DNA of 64,000 bases from Saccharibacter sp. 17.LH.SD. Lineage in GTDB: Bacteria > Pseudomonadota > Alphaproteobacteria > Acetobacterales > Acetobacteraceae. The stretch is from assembly GCF_009834805.1 (NCBI RefSeq), contig NZ_WVHO01000011.1:248001-312000 (forward strand), read 5' to 3'. The translations under genes were made by a program, and so were the position numbers. The notes under the pieces were generated by a model. The model made no database searches. It was not told where the DNA came from and saw only the letters and a list, made by a program, of their open reading frames with translations. Shown piece after piece: positions 55,174 to 63,826 of this stretch (position 1 is the first letter of the stretch; each line of letters opens with the position of its first letter).

Positions 55174-57603
55174 TTGACGGATTCTATTTCCCATATCCAA
55201 CTTCCCATCCGTGGGATGAGCTGTGCCTCATGTTCCAGTCGGATAGAGCGTGTTCTCAACAAACTCCCTGGTGTCGCTTCTGCACGCGTCAATCTCGCAA
55301 CAGAGACGGCGTATATTGACGCCACAGACACCCTAGACCCTCAACAACTCGTCTCAACCATAAAGCAAATAGGGTTTGAGGTGCCTGAGAATACCGTTGA
55401 TCTTGATATTTCCGGTATGAGTTGTGCCTCGTGTTCTGCTCGTATAGAACGCGTTCTTCAACACACGCCCGGTGTGACACAAGCAACCGTTAATCTGGCA
55501 ACAGAACGCGCAACCGTTACCGGAACAACCCCTTCTTCCGCTCTGATAGAGGCCATCACAAAAAGCGGTTTTTCAGCACATATTTCCTCAAAAAATAAGA
55601 CTTCTTCGCGTGAGGCACGCGAGAACTATCATGATAGTGAGCGTCTTCAGCTCAAAAAAGATTTTATTATTGCAGCCATTCTCTGGGGGTTAATCGCCAT
55701 TTTCGAGATGGTCTCCCCACTCCGCCATCTTCTTGGCTTCCAAGGAGATGCGCTGATCCAATTTGGACTCACGACTTTACTGCTTATTGGCCCTGGTCGA
55801 CGTTTTTTTCAAAAAGGCGTCCCCGCTCTTCTCCGCCGCGCACCGGAAATGAACTCGCTTGTCGCCGTCGGAAGCTTCGCAGCATATGGATACTCGACTG
55901 TTGCAACTTTTTTCCCTGCTATCCTCCCCCATAATACTCTTAACCTTTATTATGAGGCAGCCGCTGGTATCATCACCTTTGTACTTCTTGGCCGTTTTTT
56001 GGAAGCATACGCTAAGGGGCGCACATCCGCAGCCTTACGTAAATTGACGCATCTTCAAGCCAGGACGGCTCATGTTCTTCGTGACAACACCCTCATCACC
56101 CTCCCGATTGAAGACGTTGTTGCTGGGGATCTGATCGAAGTCCGACCCGGTGAAAATATTCCTGTTGATGGGCAGATCTACGAAGGAGAAAGCCGCGTCA
56201 ATGAAGCAATGTTAACAGGAGAAGCAATAGCTGTTCCTAAAAAAACTGGTGATATCGTTATTGGGGGCACGACGAACCAAAACGGATCATTTCGCTTCCG
56301 CGCGACAGCAGTGGGGCATGACACTATGCTCGCCCACATCGTGACGATGGTCGAGCAAGCTCAGAATACGAAACTTCCTATTCAATCATTGGTGAATACG
56401 ATCACCCTTTGGTTTGTCCCAGCCATTATGGGGATCTCCACTCTTACGTTCATAGCCTGGATTATCTTAGGCCACACAATCTCTTTTGCTCTCATTAACG
56501 CCGTTTCGGTGCTCATCGCAGCATGTCCATGCGCTATGGGGCTTGCCACACCCACAGCCATTATGGTCGGCACAGGAAAAGGTGCCGAATTGGGGATCTT
56601 ATTCCGTAAGGGCGATGCCCTTCAGCAACTTGAGCAAACACATATTGTCGCATTTGATAAAACAGGTACCCTCACAGAAGGCACGCCTGCCCTCACTGAT
56701 CTCTTTTTATGCTCTGATTATGATCGAGCGACCCTTCTCCGCTTTATAGCGGCCGTGGAGGCACGGTCTGAACATCCTATCGCCCGCGCCATCGTCAATA
56801 CCGCCGAAGCAGAAAGCCTTGTGCTCCCAGATATTAGTCAGTTTGAAGCCATTCCTGGAATGGGCGTTACCGCCCAGATTGATAATACCTCCATACAGGT
56901 TGGATCAGCCCGCTATATGCACTCCTTAGGGATTGATCTCTCTTCTGTTGAGGCACGTGCTACGTCCCTTTCTCAAGAAGGAAAATCCCCTCTTTATGCG
57001 GCTCTTAATGGAACACTCGCTGCACTTTTGGCTGTCAGCGACCCTATAAAACCCACAAGCCATGCTGCGATCAAAACGCTGCATCATATCGGCATCAAAA
57101 CAGCGATGATTACAGGTGACCATGACGAAACAGCGCGCATGATTGCTCGTCAATTGGACATTGATGATGTTATCGCCAATGTTTTGCCACAGGGAAAAGT
57201 GGAAGCTATCAAAAAGCTTCAACACCAGAATAGCACCCTCACTTTTGTGGGTGATGGCATTAATGACGCTCCTGCGTTAGCGCAAGCTGATATTGGAATC
57301 GCCGTTGGGCGCGGAACAGATATTGCGCTTGAAACAGCCGATGTCATTCTCATGCATGACGACCTCAACCAGATCGCTACGGCGATCAGCCTCTCACAAG
57401 CGACGTTGCGTAATATTCGTCAAAATCTCTTTTGGGCTTTTGCTTATAATGTCGTGCTCATTCCTATTGCCGCTGGAATGCTTTACCCCCTTTGGGGGCT
57501 CTTACTGTCACCAATGTTTGCTGCTGGCGCCATGGCTCTCTCCAGCGTCTTTGTGCTCGGAAACGCCTTGCGCCTTCGCTACTTTCACGCTCCCGCCTCA
57601 TGA
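55174..57603 (+). CDS. copA: Copper-translocating P1B-type ATPase
   Basis: 809 residues from TTG 55174, which has AAGGAGA seven bases upstream. Two N-terminal heavy-metal domains with GMSCASC at C17/C20 and C84/C87, eight membrane helices, the transport motif CPC (AACPCAMGLATPTAIMVGTG), phosphorylation motif DKTGTLTEG, SEHPIARAI, and GDGINDAPALAQADIG. It exports Cu(I) from the cytoplasm at the inner membrane. It is 13 bases upstream of cueR, with a matching operator in front. Confidence 0.95.
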   Translation: MTDSISHIQLPIRGMSCASCSSRIERVLNKLPGVASARVNLATETAYIDATDTLDPQQLVSTIKQIGFEVPENTVDLDISGMSCASCSARIERVLQHTPGVTQATVNLATERATVTGTTPSSALIEAITKSGFSAHISSKNKTSSREARENYHDSERLQLKKDFIIAAILWGLIAIFEMVSPLRHLLGFQGDALIQFGLTTLLLIGPGRRFFQKGVPALLRRAPEMNSLVAVGSFAAYGYSTVATFFPAILPHNTLNLYYEAAAGIITFVLLGRFLEAYAKGRTSAALRKLTHLQARTAHVLRDNTLITLPIEDVVAGDLIEVRPGENIPVDGQIYEGESRVNEAMLTGEAIAVPKKTGDIVIGGTTNQNGSFRFRATAVGHDTMLAHIVTMVEQAQNTKLPIQSLVNTITLWFVPAIMGISTLTFIAWIILGHTISFALINAVSVLIAACPCAMGLATPTAIMVGTGKGAELGILFRKGDALQQLEQTHIVAFDKTGTLTEGTPALTDLFLCSDYDRATLLRFIAAVEARSEHPIARAIVNTAEAESLVLPDISQFEAIPGMGVTAQIDNTSIQVGSARYMHSLGIDLSSVEARATSLSQEGKSPLYAALNGTLAALLAVSDPIKPTSHAAIKTLHHIGIKTAMITGDHDETARMIARQLDIDDVIANVLPQGKVEAIKKLQHQNSTLTFVGDGINDAPALAQADIGIAVGRGTDIALETADVILMHDDLNQIATAISLSQATLRNIRQNLFWAFAYNVVLIPIAAGMLYPLWGLLLSPMFAAGAMALSSVFVLGNALRLRYFHAPAS

Positions 57604-57616
57604 AGAAGCATACGTT

Positions 57617-58003
57617 ATGAATATTGGTCAAGCATCACGCGAAACGGGCGTTTCTATCAAAATGATCCGCTATTACGAACAAACGGGCCTGATCCCGCCC
57701 GTGGCCCGAAACCAAGCAGGCTACCGTCACTACTCCGAAAACGATCTCCACCGTCTGCGTTTTATTCGCCGTGCGCGCGACTTAGGTTTCTCTATAAAAC
57801 ATATCGCGATCCTTCTAAGCCTTTGGCAAAATCATGACCGTGAAAACGCCCAGGTTCGCGACATAGCCAATCAGCACATCTCTGGCCTTCAAAACCGTAT
57901 TACAGAAATGGAGGCCATGATCACCACTCTGCAAAAGCTTGTCGACGAATGCGCAGGACAAGACCGACCAGAATGCCCCATTCTGACCGACCTAGAACAT
58001 TAG
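57617..58003 (+). CDS. cueR: Copper-responsive MerR-family regulator CueR
   Basis: 128 residues from ATG 57617; a longer in-frame extension reaching back to 57293 lies inside copA and is rejected. N-terminal MerR winged helix (MNIGQASRETGVSIKMIRYY), coiled-coil dimer helix, and the CueR metal loop with C112 and C120 in CAGQDRPECPIL, the same positions as E. coli CueR. It senses Cu(I) and activates copA. Last gene of the operon. Confidence 0.92.
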   Translation: MNIGQASRETGVSIKMIRYYEQTGLIPPVARNQAGYRHYSENDLHRLRFIRRARDLGFSIKHIAILLSLWQNHDRENAQVRDIANQHISGLQNRITEMEAMITTLQKLVDECAGQDRPECPILTDLEH

Positions 58004-58047
58004 ATCTTAGCTTTTCCCAATCTCCCATGAGGGAAGAAGACAATCAC

Positions 58048-58061
58048 GGCACTGTTGCAAA
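58048..58061. mobile_element. Isolated IS6/IS26-like terminal sequence
   Basis: GGCACTGTTGCAAA is identical to the 14-base inverted-repeat core of IS26-type (IS6 family) elements as I remember it. There is no transposase in this window and no partner repeat found nearby, so it would be a solo end or remnant. The following ~165 bases to 58226 hold no recognisable gene. Chance match is possible. Confidence 0.35.
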
Positions 58062-58226
58062 ATATTTTCTGGGCAAGACACCAAAATGCGCCCTAATCGA
58101 AAGACAATTCGAAATTTAACAGCATCTGAGGACCAGAAGGCCTAGCGATTTTCAGTCTACCCGAAGGTACAACCGCGCCAAAAATTCTCTCTTAAGCAAA
58201 AACAATAATACATAAAAAATTATGTA

Positions 58227-58784
58227 TTATTGTTCTGCATAATTACGCACACACTCATAATAATGATAAAATAAATGCCTGCATTCATCTAAATCTATAC
58301 CTGATATCTTCTCTGTAATAGAAAAGTCTTCCTTGGGAATAAGAAAAGATACTTTATCTGTTGGATCATAAACTAGAAAAATACTTCGTGAATAACCCGG
58401 AAAATCGAATGTCCAGTCGTACATAACTCTACCATCGGAATCTGGTTTAGAGGGAAGAGGATTACTCGCCAAACCAACCCCGAAATGTACGGAAAGCTCA
58501 GCATGCGCGCATGTAGCCAGAAAATTCAATGGTGAGAACAATAGAAATGGAATACAAAAAGGAATTACAAAAGAGATTGCTTTTAGGTACATTCTTTTCC
58601 AGAGAAACGATAATGAAAAAAATAAAAATAAAACTATGGATAAAATTATTGTTGGTATAAAAATTACAAATTCTAAAAAAAACGTATCCCCGATGCACTG
58701 TGGAAAAAGCACACACGCAGTAAAAAACATGACCAATACTGATGGCCATATGTCAAAATGATCTTTTTCATCGTTTATTGTCAT
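58227..58784 (-). CDS. AT-rich membrane protein of unknown function
   Basis: 185 residues. Three or so hydrophobic helices in the first ~95 residues (including FFLEFVIFIPTIILSIVLF), then a ~90-residue soluble C-terminal part with YDWTFDFPGYSRS and SFLIPKEDFSITEKI. Codon use is clearly more AT-rich than the neighbours. No family is recognised. It lies beside the IS6-like end and inside the segment that separates trpA from accD, consistent with acquired DNA. Confidence 0.6.
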   Translation of the reverse strand: MTINDEKDHFDIWPSVLVMFFTACVLFPQCIGDTFFLEFVIFIPTIILSIVLFLFFSLSFLWKRMYLKAISFVIPFCIPFLLFSPLNFLATCAHAELSVHFGVGLASNPLPSKPDSDGRVMYDWTFDFPGYSRSIFLVYDPTDKVSFLIPKEDFSITEKISGIDLDECRHLFYHYYECVRNYAEQ

Positions 58785-59158
58785 TTTTTATACAATATTT
58801 ATTTGTTTAACCATTAATTGAACCAAACAATAGGTTTTATTGTAAAAAACACAATATTTACTCAATCTTAATACAATTATAATTTTCAAATCCATCATTA
58901 CCCTTGGGATTTCTAAAAGATTTTAGCCATATTGATCTGCTCAAAGTGCGCTAGAATAACGTTATTATTTCTCCGTTCTATATAATCCACAACTCAATCC
59001 AATCGAGACGGCCTTCGCCAAGCTCTAATCCCCATGCAAAATCGAACAACTAGAGACCTATCGGAGAATGCTACAATCCTCTTCAGCACCACAGGATATG
59101 AGCCATATTAATATGGCTCATATCCTGGAAAGGCTACCCCACAACAATGCGGCAATAA
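58785..59158. other. 374-base AT-rich gap with a perfect 36-bp palindrome
   Basis: No protein gene. The main structure is the palindrome 59092-59127 (separate entry). The rest is AT-rich, including the upstream region of the orphan membrane gene, with no recognised RNA family. Confidence 0.6.
59092..59127. repeat. Perfect 36-bp palindrome downstream of the aminotransferase gene
   Basis: Each 18-base arm (59092-59109 and 59110-59127) is an exact reverse complement of the other; the centre is TTAA. As RNA it would fold to a 16-bp stem with a 4-base loop. It is 31 bases past the minus-strand aminotransferase stop. There is no T-run on either side, so if it terminates transcription it does so without one. 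Confidence 0.85.
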
Positions 59159-60379
59159 CTACGCAGGAATACCCACCGGTTCTGACAAAACAGCAGCCAT
59201 CGCCCGCTCAACCGCATCAATGTTGCCATCATTAAGCCCAGCCATACACATCCGCCCACTGCGCAAGATATAGAGGCCAAACTCCTCCCGTAGACGATCG
59301 GCTTGCTCTACCTTGAGCCCTGTATAGCTAAACATTCCCCGCTGATTGAGAAGATAGCTAAAATCATGCTCTGAGAGACGATTACTCAATCGCTCCGCCA
59401 ATTTCTGACGCATGGCGACAATCCGCACGCGCATGGCTTCCACCTCAGCGCGCCATTGCATGTGCAATTCGGGGTCATTCAACACAGTATCAACAATATA
59501 AGCCCCACGTACAGGTGGGCTTGAATAATTCCGCCGTATAGTGCGCTTTAACTGGCTTAAAACCCGCTCAGCTTCATCTTGATTTGAACAAACAACCGAC
59601 AACGCCCCAATACGGTCACCATAGAGAGAGAATATTTTGGAAAAAGAATGACTGACCAAAAAGCTCAGCCCAGCCTTAACCATAGCCCGAACTGCATAGA
59701 CATCCTCGTCTAATCCACCCCCTAACCCTTGATACGCACTGTCTAAAAACGGAACTAAATCACGTTCCGCTAAAACAGCAATGACATCATCCCATTGGTC
59801 AGGTGTCAGATCAGCTCCGGTTGGATTGTGACAACAGGGATGCAAGAGCACAATGCTCTTCGCAGGAAGTCGACCTAAGGTTGCCATCATTCCCGCATGA
59901 TTAACCCCGCCTGTTTTGGCGTCAAAATAAGGATAAGCATGCGTTGTAATCCCAGCACCTTCAAAGATGGACAGATGATTCTCCCATGTTGGATCACTTA
60001 CCCATAATTCTGACTCTGGATAGTAGCGACGCAAGAAATCAGCACCAATCTTTAACGCACCTGACCCACCCAAGGTTTGCACAGTGGCAACGCGCCCCTC
60101 ACGCAGCACAGCACTCTCAACACCGAATAACAAATTCTGAACTTGCTGGCGGTAAGCCTTATGCCCCTCCATAGGCAGATAGAGATCAGGCCGAGTAATA
60201 TCTCTTTCCAATCGACGCCGTGCTTCCTGGACTGTCTGAAGCTGGGGGACGTGCCCTGCCCCGTCATAATAAAGGCCAATACTCAAATTGACCTTCTCAG
60301 GACGTGGGTCTGCCTTAAAGTCCTCCATTAAGGACAAAATAGGATCACCTGAGGCGCTTTCGATATGCTGGAACACCAT
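59159..60379 (-). CDS. Aromatic/aspartate aminotransferase (class I, TyrB/AspC-like)
   Basis: 406 residues from ATG 60379 (an in-frame TTG at 60400 adds seven). PLP-binding Lys in [20 protein letters not shown], the [17 protein letters not shown] block, and [10 protein letters not shown] with the substrate Arg. Members transaminate aromatic amino acids and aspartate. It is 84 bases downstream of the 2-keto-acid decarboxylase gene on the same strand, so it may supply that enzyme with phenylpyruvate or indole-3-pyruvate. Confidence 0.92.
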   Translation of the reverse strand: MVFQHIESASGDPILSLMEDFKADPRPEKVNLSIGLYYDGAGHVPQLQTVQEARRRLERDITRPDLYLPMEGHKAYRQQVQNLLFGVESAVLREGRVATVQTLGGSGALKIGADFLRRYYPESELWVSDPTWENHLSIFEGAGITTHAYPYFDAKTGGVNHAGMMATLGRLPAKSIVLLHPCCHNPTGADLTPDQWDDVIAVLAERDLVPFLDSAYQGLGGGLDEDVYAVRAMVKAGLSFLVSHSFSKIFSLYGDRIGALSVVCSNQDEAERVLSQLKRTIRRNYSSPPVRGAYIVDTVLNDPELHMQWRAEVEAMRVRIVAMRQKLAERLSNRLSEHDFSYLLNQRGMFSYTGLKVEQADRLREEFGLYILRSGRMCMAGLNDGNIDAVERAMAAVLSEPVGIPA

Positions 60380-60463
60380 TTTCTTCACTTTACTTAACAA
60401 CTACAGAGCAGACTCGACCGAACGCCGCTCTCCAAAGAAAGAGCAGCGCAGTCTCAAACAGTT

Positions 60464-62143
60464 TTAACGTTGTGACGCATTACGCGGCCCATGCACGCCA
60501 TAATCATAATTCGCAACAACAGCCCCAAATTTCTTCAATGCCTCTGGAGCATCCAACATCGGCAGTTTGAGCTCAATAAAAGCTGCTTTTCCAATTGATT
60601 CTAGCTTAACAAGCGTTTTCTCCAACGCACTCACCGTGCTCACAACACGTGTAAAAATATCCGTTTTAGGGTCAAAAATGCGTGGTAATTCCGTATAATT
60701 CCAATCCGCGATATCATTATACGAAGAATGTTCCCCTAATATCATCCTCTCAACCGTATAGCCGCTATTATTGATCAAGAAGATAATCGGTTTTAGGTCA
60801 TGCCTTAATATAGAAGACAGCTCCTGCGCTGTGAGCTGAAACGATCCATCGCCAATAAATAAAAGATGACGCCGCGACAATTGCCCCAACTGAGAACCAA
60901 ATAAAGCCGGCAAAGTATAACCAATCGCCCCCCATACAGGCTGAGCAATATACTTACTCTGCGGCGGCAATCTCATCCCCGAAAGCGCGGTATGACTACT
61001 TCCAGCCTCCCCAATAATCACATCATGAGGTTTAAAGAACGATGCAATACGCGGCCATAATGCTGCGTGGCTCAACGTATCATCCGTATGCGTTTCAAGA
61101 GATTCCACCGGCTGCTGCTGTGGCTCTGGACGTGACGTTTCTTCTAATCTGCCCACAAGCTCCTGCAATACCGCTTTCAATGGAGCTGCAGGGATATGAT
61201 TCTTCCCGATTGATAAATCATGAGCTCTCATGTCGATAAAATGGAGTGGATCAATCTTACTGGTGAAAAACCCCGAGCTTGTGTCCGTCAGACGCACTCC
61301 GACCCCAATAAGGCAATCAGACTCCTCTATCGCTTGGCGCACGTTTGGCGGGCTAGCCGCTCCTGCATACCCTCCTACATACCACGCAGACCTCTCATTC
61401 AAGATCGCTTTTCCTGGCAGGAGCGATGCATAAGGAATGCCGCGTTTTTTAACTAAATCCTCCAACAATGCCGCAACACCAAAGCGATCTGCATCCGCAT
61501 CAATCAACAATGCTGGAGCTTCTGCCTTCTCAAGAGCTGAAGCAATCCGCGCAGCTGCATCCTCAACCTGTCGGGAGTCACCCGCCATATCTTTAAGAAC
61601 AAGCGGCGCATCAGGCGTATCAATCAACAGATGTGTAATATCAGAGGGAAGCTGGATATGCACAGGCCGACGCTCCCGCCAACAGGCCTGTAGAACACGG
61701 TCTATTTCTATCACAGCATTCTCCGGCATAATGCGACTCTGCGCCACCGTGAACTCTGCCATACAACGCCCAATATTGCCGTAACCACCATCAGCAAGCG
61801 TATGGTGCAACAAAGCGCGCCCTTGCACCGCATATACTGGAGGAGTGCCTGTAATATGTATGACAGGTACTCGCTCGGCATAAGCGCCAGCTAGCCCCCC
61901 AATGGCACTCATATCTCCCACGCCCCAGGTGGTCACCACCGCTGACAAACCCGAGGTCCGCGCATATCCATCTGCTGCGTAAGAGGCATTTAATTCATTG
62001 CAGTTTCCAACGAAGGTGATGTCTTGTCGTGCTTCTATTTGTTCCAGGAAGGAAAGATTAAAATCACCAGGAACACCAAAGAGATGCCGAATCCCCACCT
62101 CGCTTAAACGACGCGCCAAAAAATCACCAATCGTCATCTGCAT
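60464..62143 (-). CDS. TPP-dependent 2-keto-acid decarboxylase (IpdC/PDC family)
   Basis: 559 residues. Catalytic Glu50 in NCNELNASYAADGYAR, His pair H113-H114 in LLHHTLADG, TPP motif IGDGSFQ, and NNSGYTVE. The late block YNDIADWNYTELPRIF resembles indolepyruvate decarboxylase (YNDIAxWN) more than Zymomonas pyruvate decarboxylase as I remember it. It likely makes the aldehyde from indole-3-pyruvate, phenylpyruvate or pyruvate. Pairing with an aminotransferase and an Lrp regulator suggests an Ehrlich-type pathway. It cannot be distinguished with certainty from a pyruvate decarboxylase. Confidence 0.85.
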   Translation of the reverse strand: MQMTIGDFLARRLSEVGIRHLFGVPGDFNLSFLEQIEARQDITFVGNCNELNASYAADGYARTSGLSAVVTTWGVGDMSAIGGLAGAYAERVPVIHITGTPPVYAVQGRALLHHTLADGGYGNIGRCMAEFTVAQSRIMPENAVIEIDRVLQACWRERRPVHIQLPSDITHLLIDTPDAPLVLKDMAGDSRQVEDAAARIASALEKAEAPALLIDADADRFGVAALLEDLVKKRGIPYASLLPGKAILNERSAWYVGGYAGAASPPNVRQAIEESDCLIGVGVRLTDTSSGFFTSKIDPLHFIDMRAHDLSIGKNHIPAAPLKAVLQELVGRLEETSRPEPQQQPVESLETHTDDTLSHAALWPRIASFFKPHDVIIGEAGSSHTALSGMRLPPQSKYIAQPVWGAIGYTLPALFGSQLGQLSRRHLLFIGDGSFQLTAQELSSILRHDLKPIIFLINNSGYTVERMILGEHSSYNDIADWNYTELPRIFDPKTDIFTRVVSTVSALEKTLVKLESIGKAAFIELKLPMLDAPEALKKFGAVVANYDYGVHGPRNASQR

Positions 62144-62227
62144 AAAATATACTACCTAAAAAAGCCCTTCATCGCACAAACCGCGCATCAAGAAGCGTTA
62201 CATTCAGGTTACTCTATCGTATAAACA

Positions 62228-62282
62228 GCGCAAATTGTGTGCATATAAAAAGAAATATCGCCACAAAACGCACAATCTGTGC
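62228..62282. promoter_or_regulatory. Candidate Lrp-type operator in the ipdC/lrp divergent region
   Basis: Two related sites lie between the divergent genes. Site 1 is GCGCAAATTGTGTGCAT (62228-62244). Site 2 is GCACAATCTGTGC (62270-62282), a perfect dyad with a 3-base centre, followed by AT. They share CA, TGTGCAT and a centre spacing of about 41 bp, roughly four helical turns, as expected for cooperative binding by Lrp-family octamers. Confidence 0.5.
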
Positions 62283-62297
62283 ATCAATGGGACCATT

Positions 62298-62777
62298 ATG
62301 GATCATTTTGATTGGCATATTCTCTCAGCTCTACAAAAAAATGGCAGGCTGACGAACCGTGAACTCAGTGAAGTGGTTGCGCTCTCACCGTCACAATGCT
62401 CACGTCGTCGTCTCACATTGGAGAAAGAATCGATCATTCGCGGCTATTCCGTGCGCATCCACGGTCCTGCAGTTGGTCTTAATGTTATGGCCTTTGTGCA
62501 AGTGAGCATTAAGGATCACAGCACGGAATCGTTTGGTGCCTTCCAAAAACTTGTCGAGTCAAACCCTATGATTCAGGAGGCCTATGCTGTCAGCGGGGAC
62601 GCTGATTATATGCTCAAACTTGTTGCCGAAACCCTCGAAAGTCTTTCTGACTTTGTGACAACAAAACTTCTCGCACTCCAAACGGTCTCCCATGTTAAAT
62701 CCTATATCGGCCTGAAATCACTCAAAGAAGTCAGCCCGTTACCATTATACCGTCCGTCGACTTCCCCCCTAAAATAA
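62298..62777 (+). CDS. Lrp/AsnC-family regulator of the decarboxylase cluster
   Basis: 159 residues from ATG 62298 (an in-frame start at 62235 would add 21 and cover the candidate operator). Winged helix: DWHILSALQKNGRLTNREL and LSPSQCSRRRLTLEKES. The ligand-binding (RAM) part includes AYAVSGDADYMLKLVAETLE. Divergent to the decarboxylase and aminotransferase, it probably controls them in response to an amino acid. The regulated ligand is inferred. Confidence 0.88.
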   Translation: MDHFDWHILSALQKNGRLTNRELSEVVALSPSQCSRRRLTLEKESIIRGYSVRIHGPAVGLNVMAFVQVSIKDHSTESFGAFQKLVESNPMIQEAYAVSGDADYMLKLVAETLESLSDFVTTKLLALQTVSHVKSYIGLKSLKEVSPLPLYRPSTSPLK

Positions 62778-62925
62778 CACATCCAAAGCAGTATATGGCA
62801 TTCTCATGGCAGGGGTGGTATTCTCCCGCCGGCACGGATCAAGGTTTGTTCCACGCTTGTCTTAAGGACATTGAATCCGTTAAGCATCCTTCGACTGCAA
62901 CGCATCTGGAGAGTAAACAGAAACC

Positions 62926-63804
62926 ATGAGCTGGCTGACCGATCATGTTCGCCCCAAATTGAGGAGCTTGCTACAGCGGGAGGTGCCAGACAACCTCTGG
63001 ACCAATTGTGAATCTTGCTCACAGATGCTGCTGATCAAGGAACTTGAGCGCAATAAGAAGGTCTGTCCCCATTGTGGTCATCACATGCGCGCAACCGCTA
63101 AGGAGCGCTTGGCATGGACGTTTGATGAGGGACAATATACCACGATTGATCTCCCTAAAGTACCGGTTGACCCGCTTCATTTCCGAGATTCCAAGCGCTA
63201 TACAGATCGCCTTAAAGCAAGCCGTACCAAGGCTGGCCTTGATGAGAGCCTAGTTGTTGCGCATGGAAAGATTAGTGGGCGTGATGCTGTTGTCGCTGTC
63301 ATGGCATTCGAATTTTTTGCTGGCACGATGGGAAGCGCCTTGGGGGAAGCCTTTCTTGCAGCCTGCCGTCTCGCTGTTTTACAGAAAGCGCCTCTCATTA
63401 TCTTCACCGCATCCGGTGGCGCGCGTATGCAGGAAGGCGTGATCAGCCTTATGCAGATGCCCCGTACCGTGATTGGTATTCAGGTTCTCCGTGAGGCAGG
63501 GCTTCCTTATATCGTCGTCTTTACTAATCCCACGACAGGAGGAGTCTCAGCTTCCTTTGCGATGCTCGGTGATATCCATGTAGCGGAACCAAATGCGTTG
63601 ATCGCCTTTGCCGGGCCTCGTGTGATCCGTGATACCGTTCGAGAAGAGCTCCCAGAAGGTTTCCAACGTTCTGAGTATCTTAAAGATCACGGTATGATTG
63701 ATACGATATCAGCCCGGAAAGATTTGCCCGCCCTTCTTGGGCGATTGATCGCCATGCTGACCCCACAACAGCAGGACGACACCCCTTCAAAAACAGACGC
63801 ATAG
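62926..63804 (+). CDS. accD: Acetyl-CoA carboxylase carboxyltransferase beta subunit
   Basis: 292 residues. N-terminal zinc ribbon with Cys28, 31, 47 and 50 (WTNCESC and CPHC). Carboxyltransferase core with FTASGGARMQEGVISLMQMP and FTNPTTGGVSASFAMLGD. It works with AccA, which is not in the window, to transfer CO2 to acetyl-CoA. The next gene is folC, 22 bases downstream, the usual alphaproteobacterial order. Confidence 0.96.
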   Translation: MSWLTDHVRPKLRSLLQREVPDNLWTNCESCSQMLLIKELERNKKVCPHCGHHMRATAKERLAWTFDEGQYTTIDLPKVPVDPLHFRDSKRYTDRLKASRTKAGLDESLVVAHGKISGRDAVVAVMAFEFFAGTMGSALGEAFLAACRLAVLQKAPLIIFTASGGARMQEGVISLMQMPRTVIGIQVLREAGLPYIVVFTNPTTGGVSASFAMLGDIHVAEPNALIAFAGPRVIRDTVREELPEGFQRSEYLKDHGMIDTISARKDLPALLGRLIAMLTPQQQDDTPSKTDA

Positions 63805-63826
63805 AGCAACGGATTAATCGGCCACC

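Noticed and set aside
57293-57616. Longer in-frame start for cueR
   Set aside because: It lies inside copA; the MerR domain begins exactly at ATG 57617 and needs no extension.
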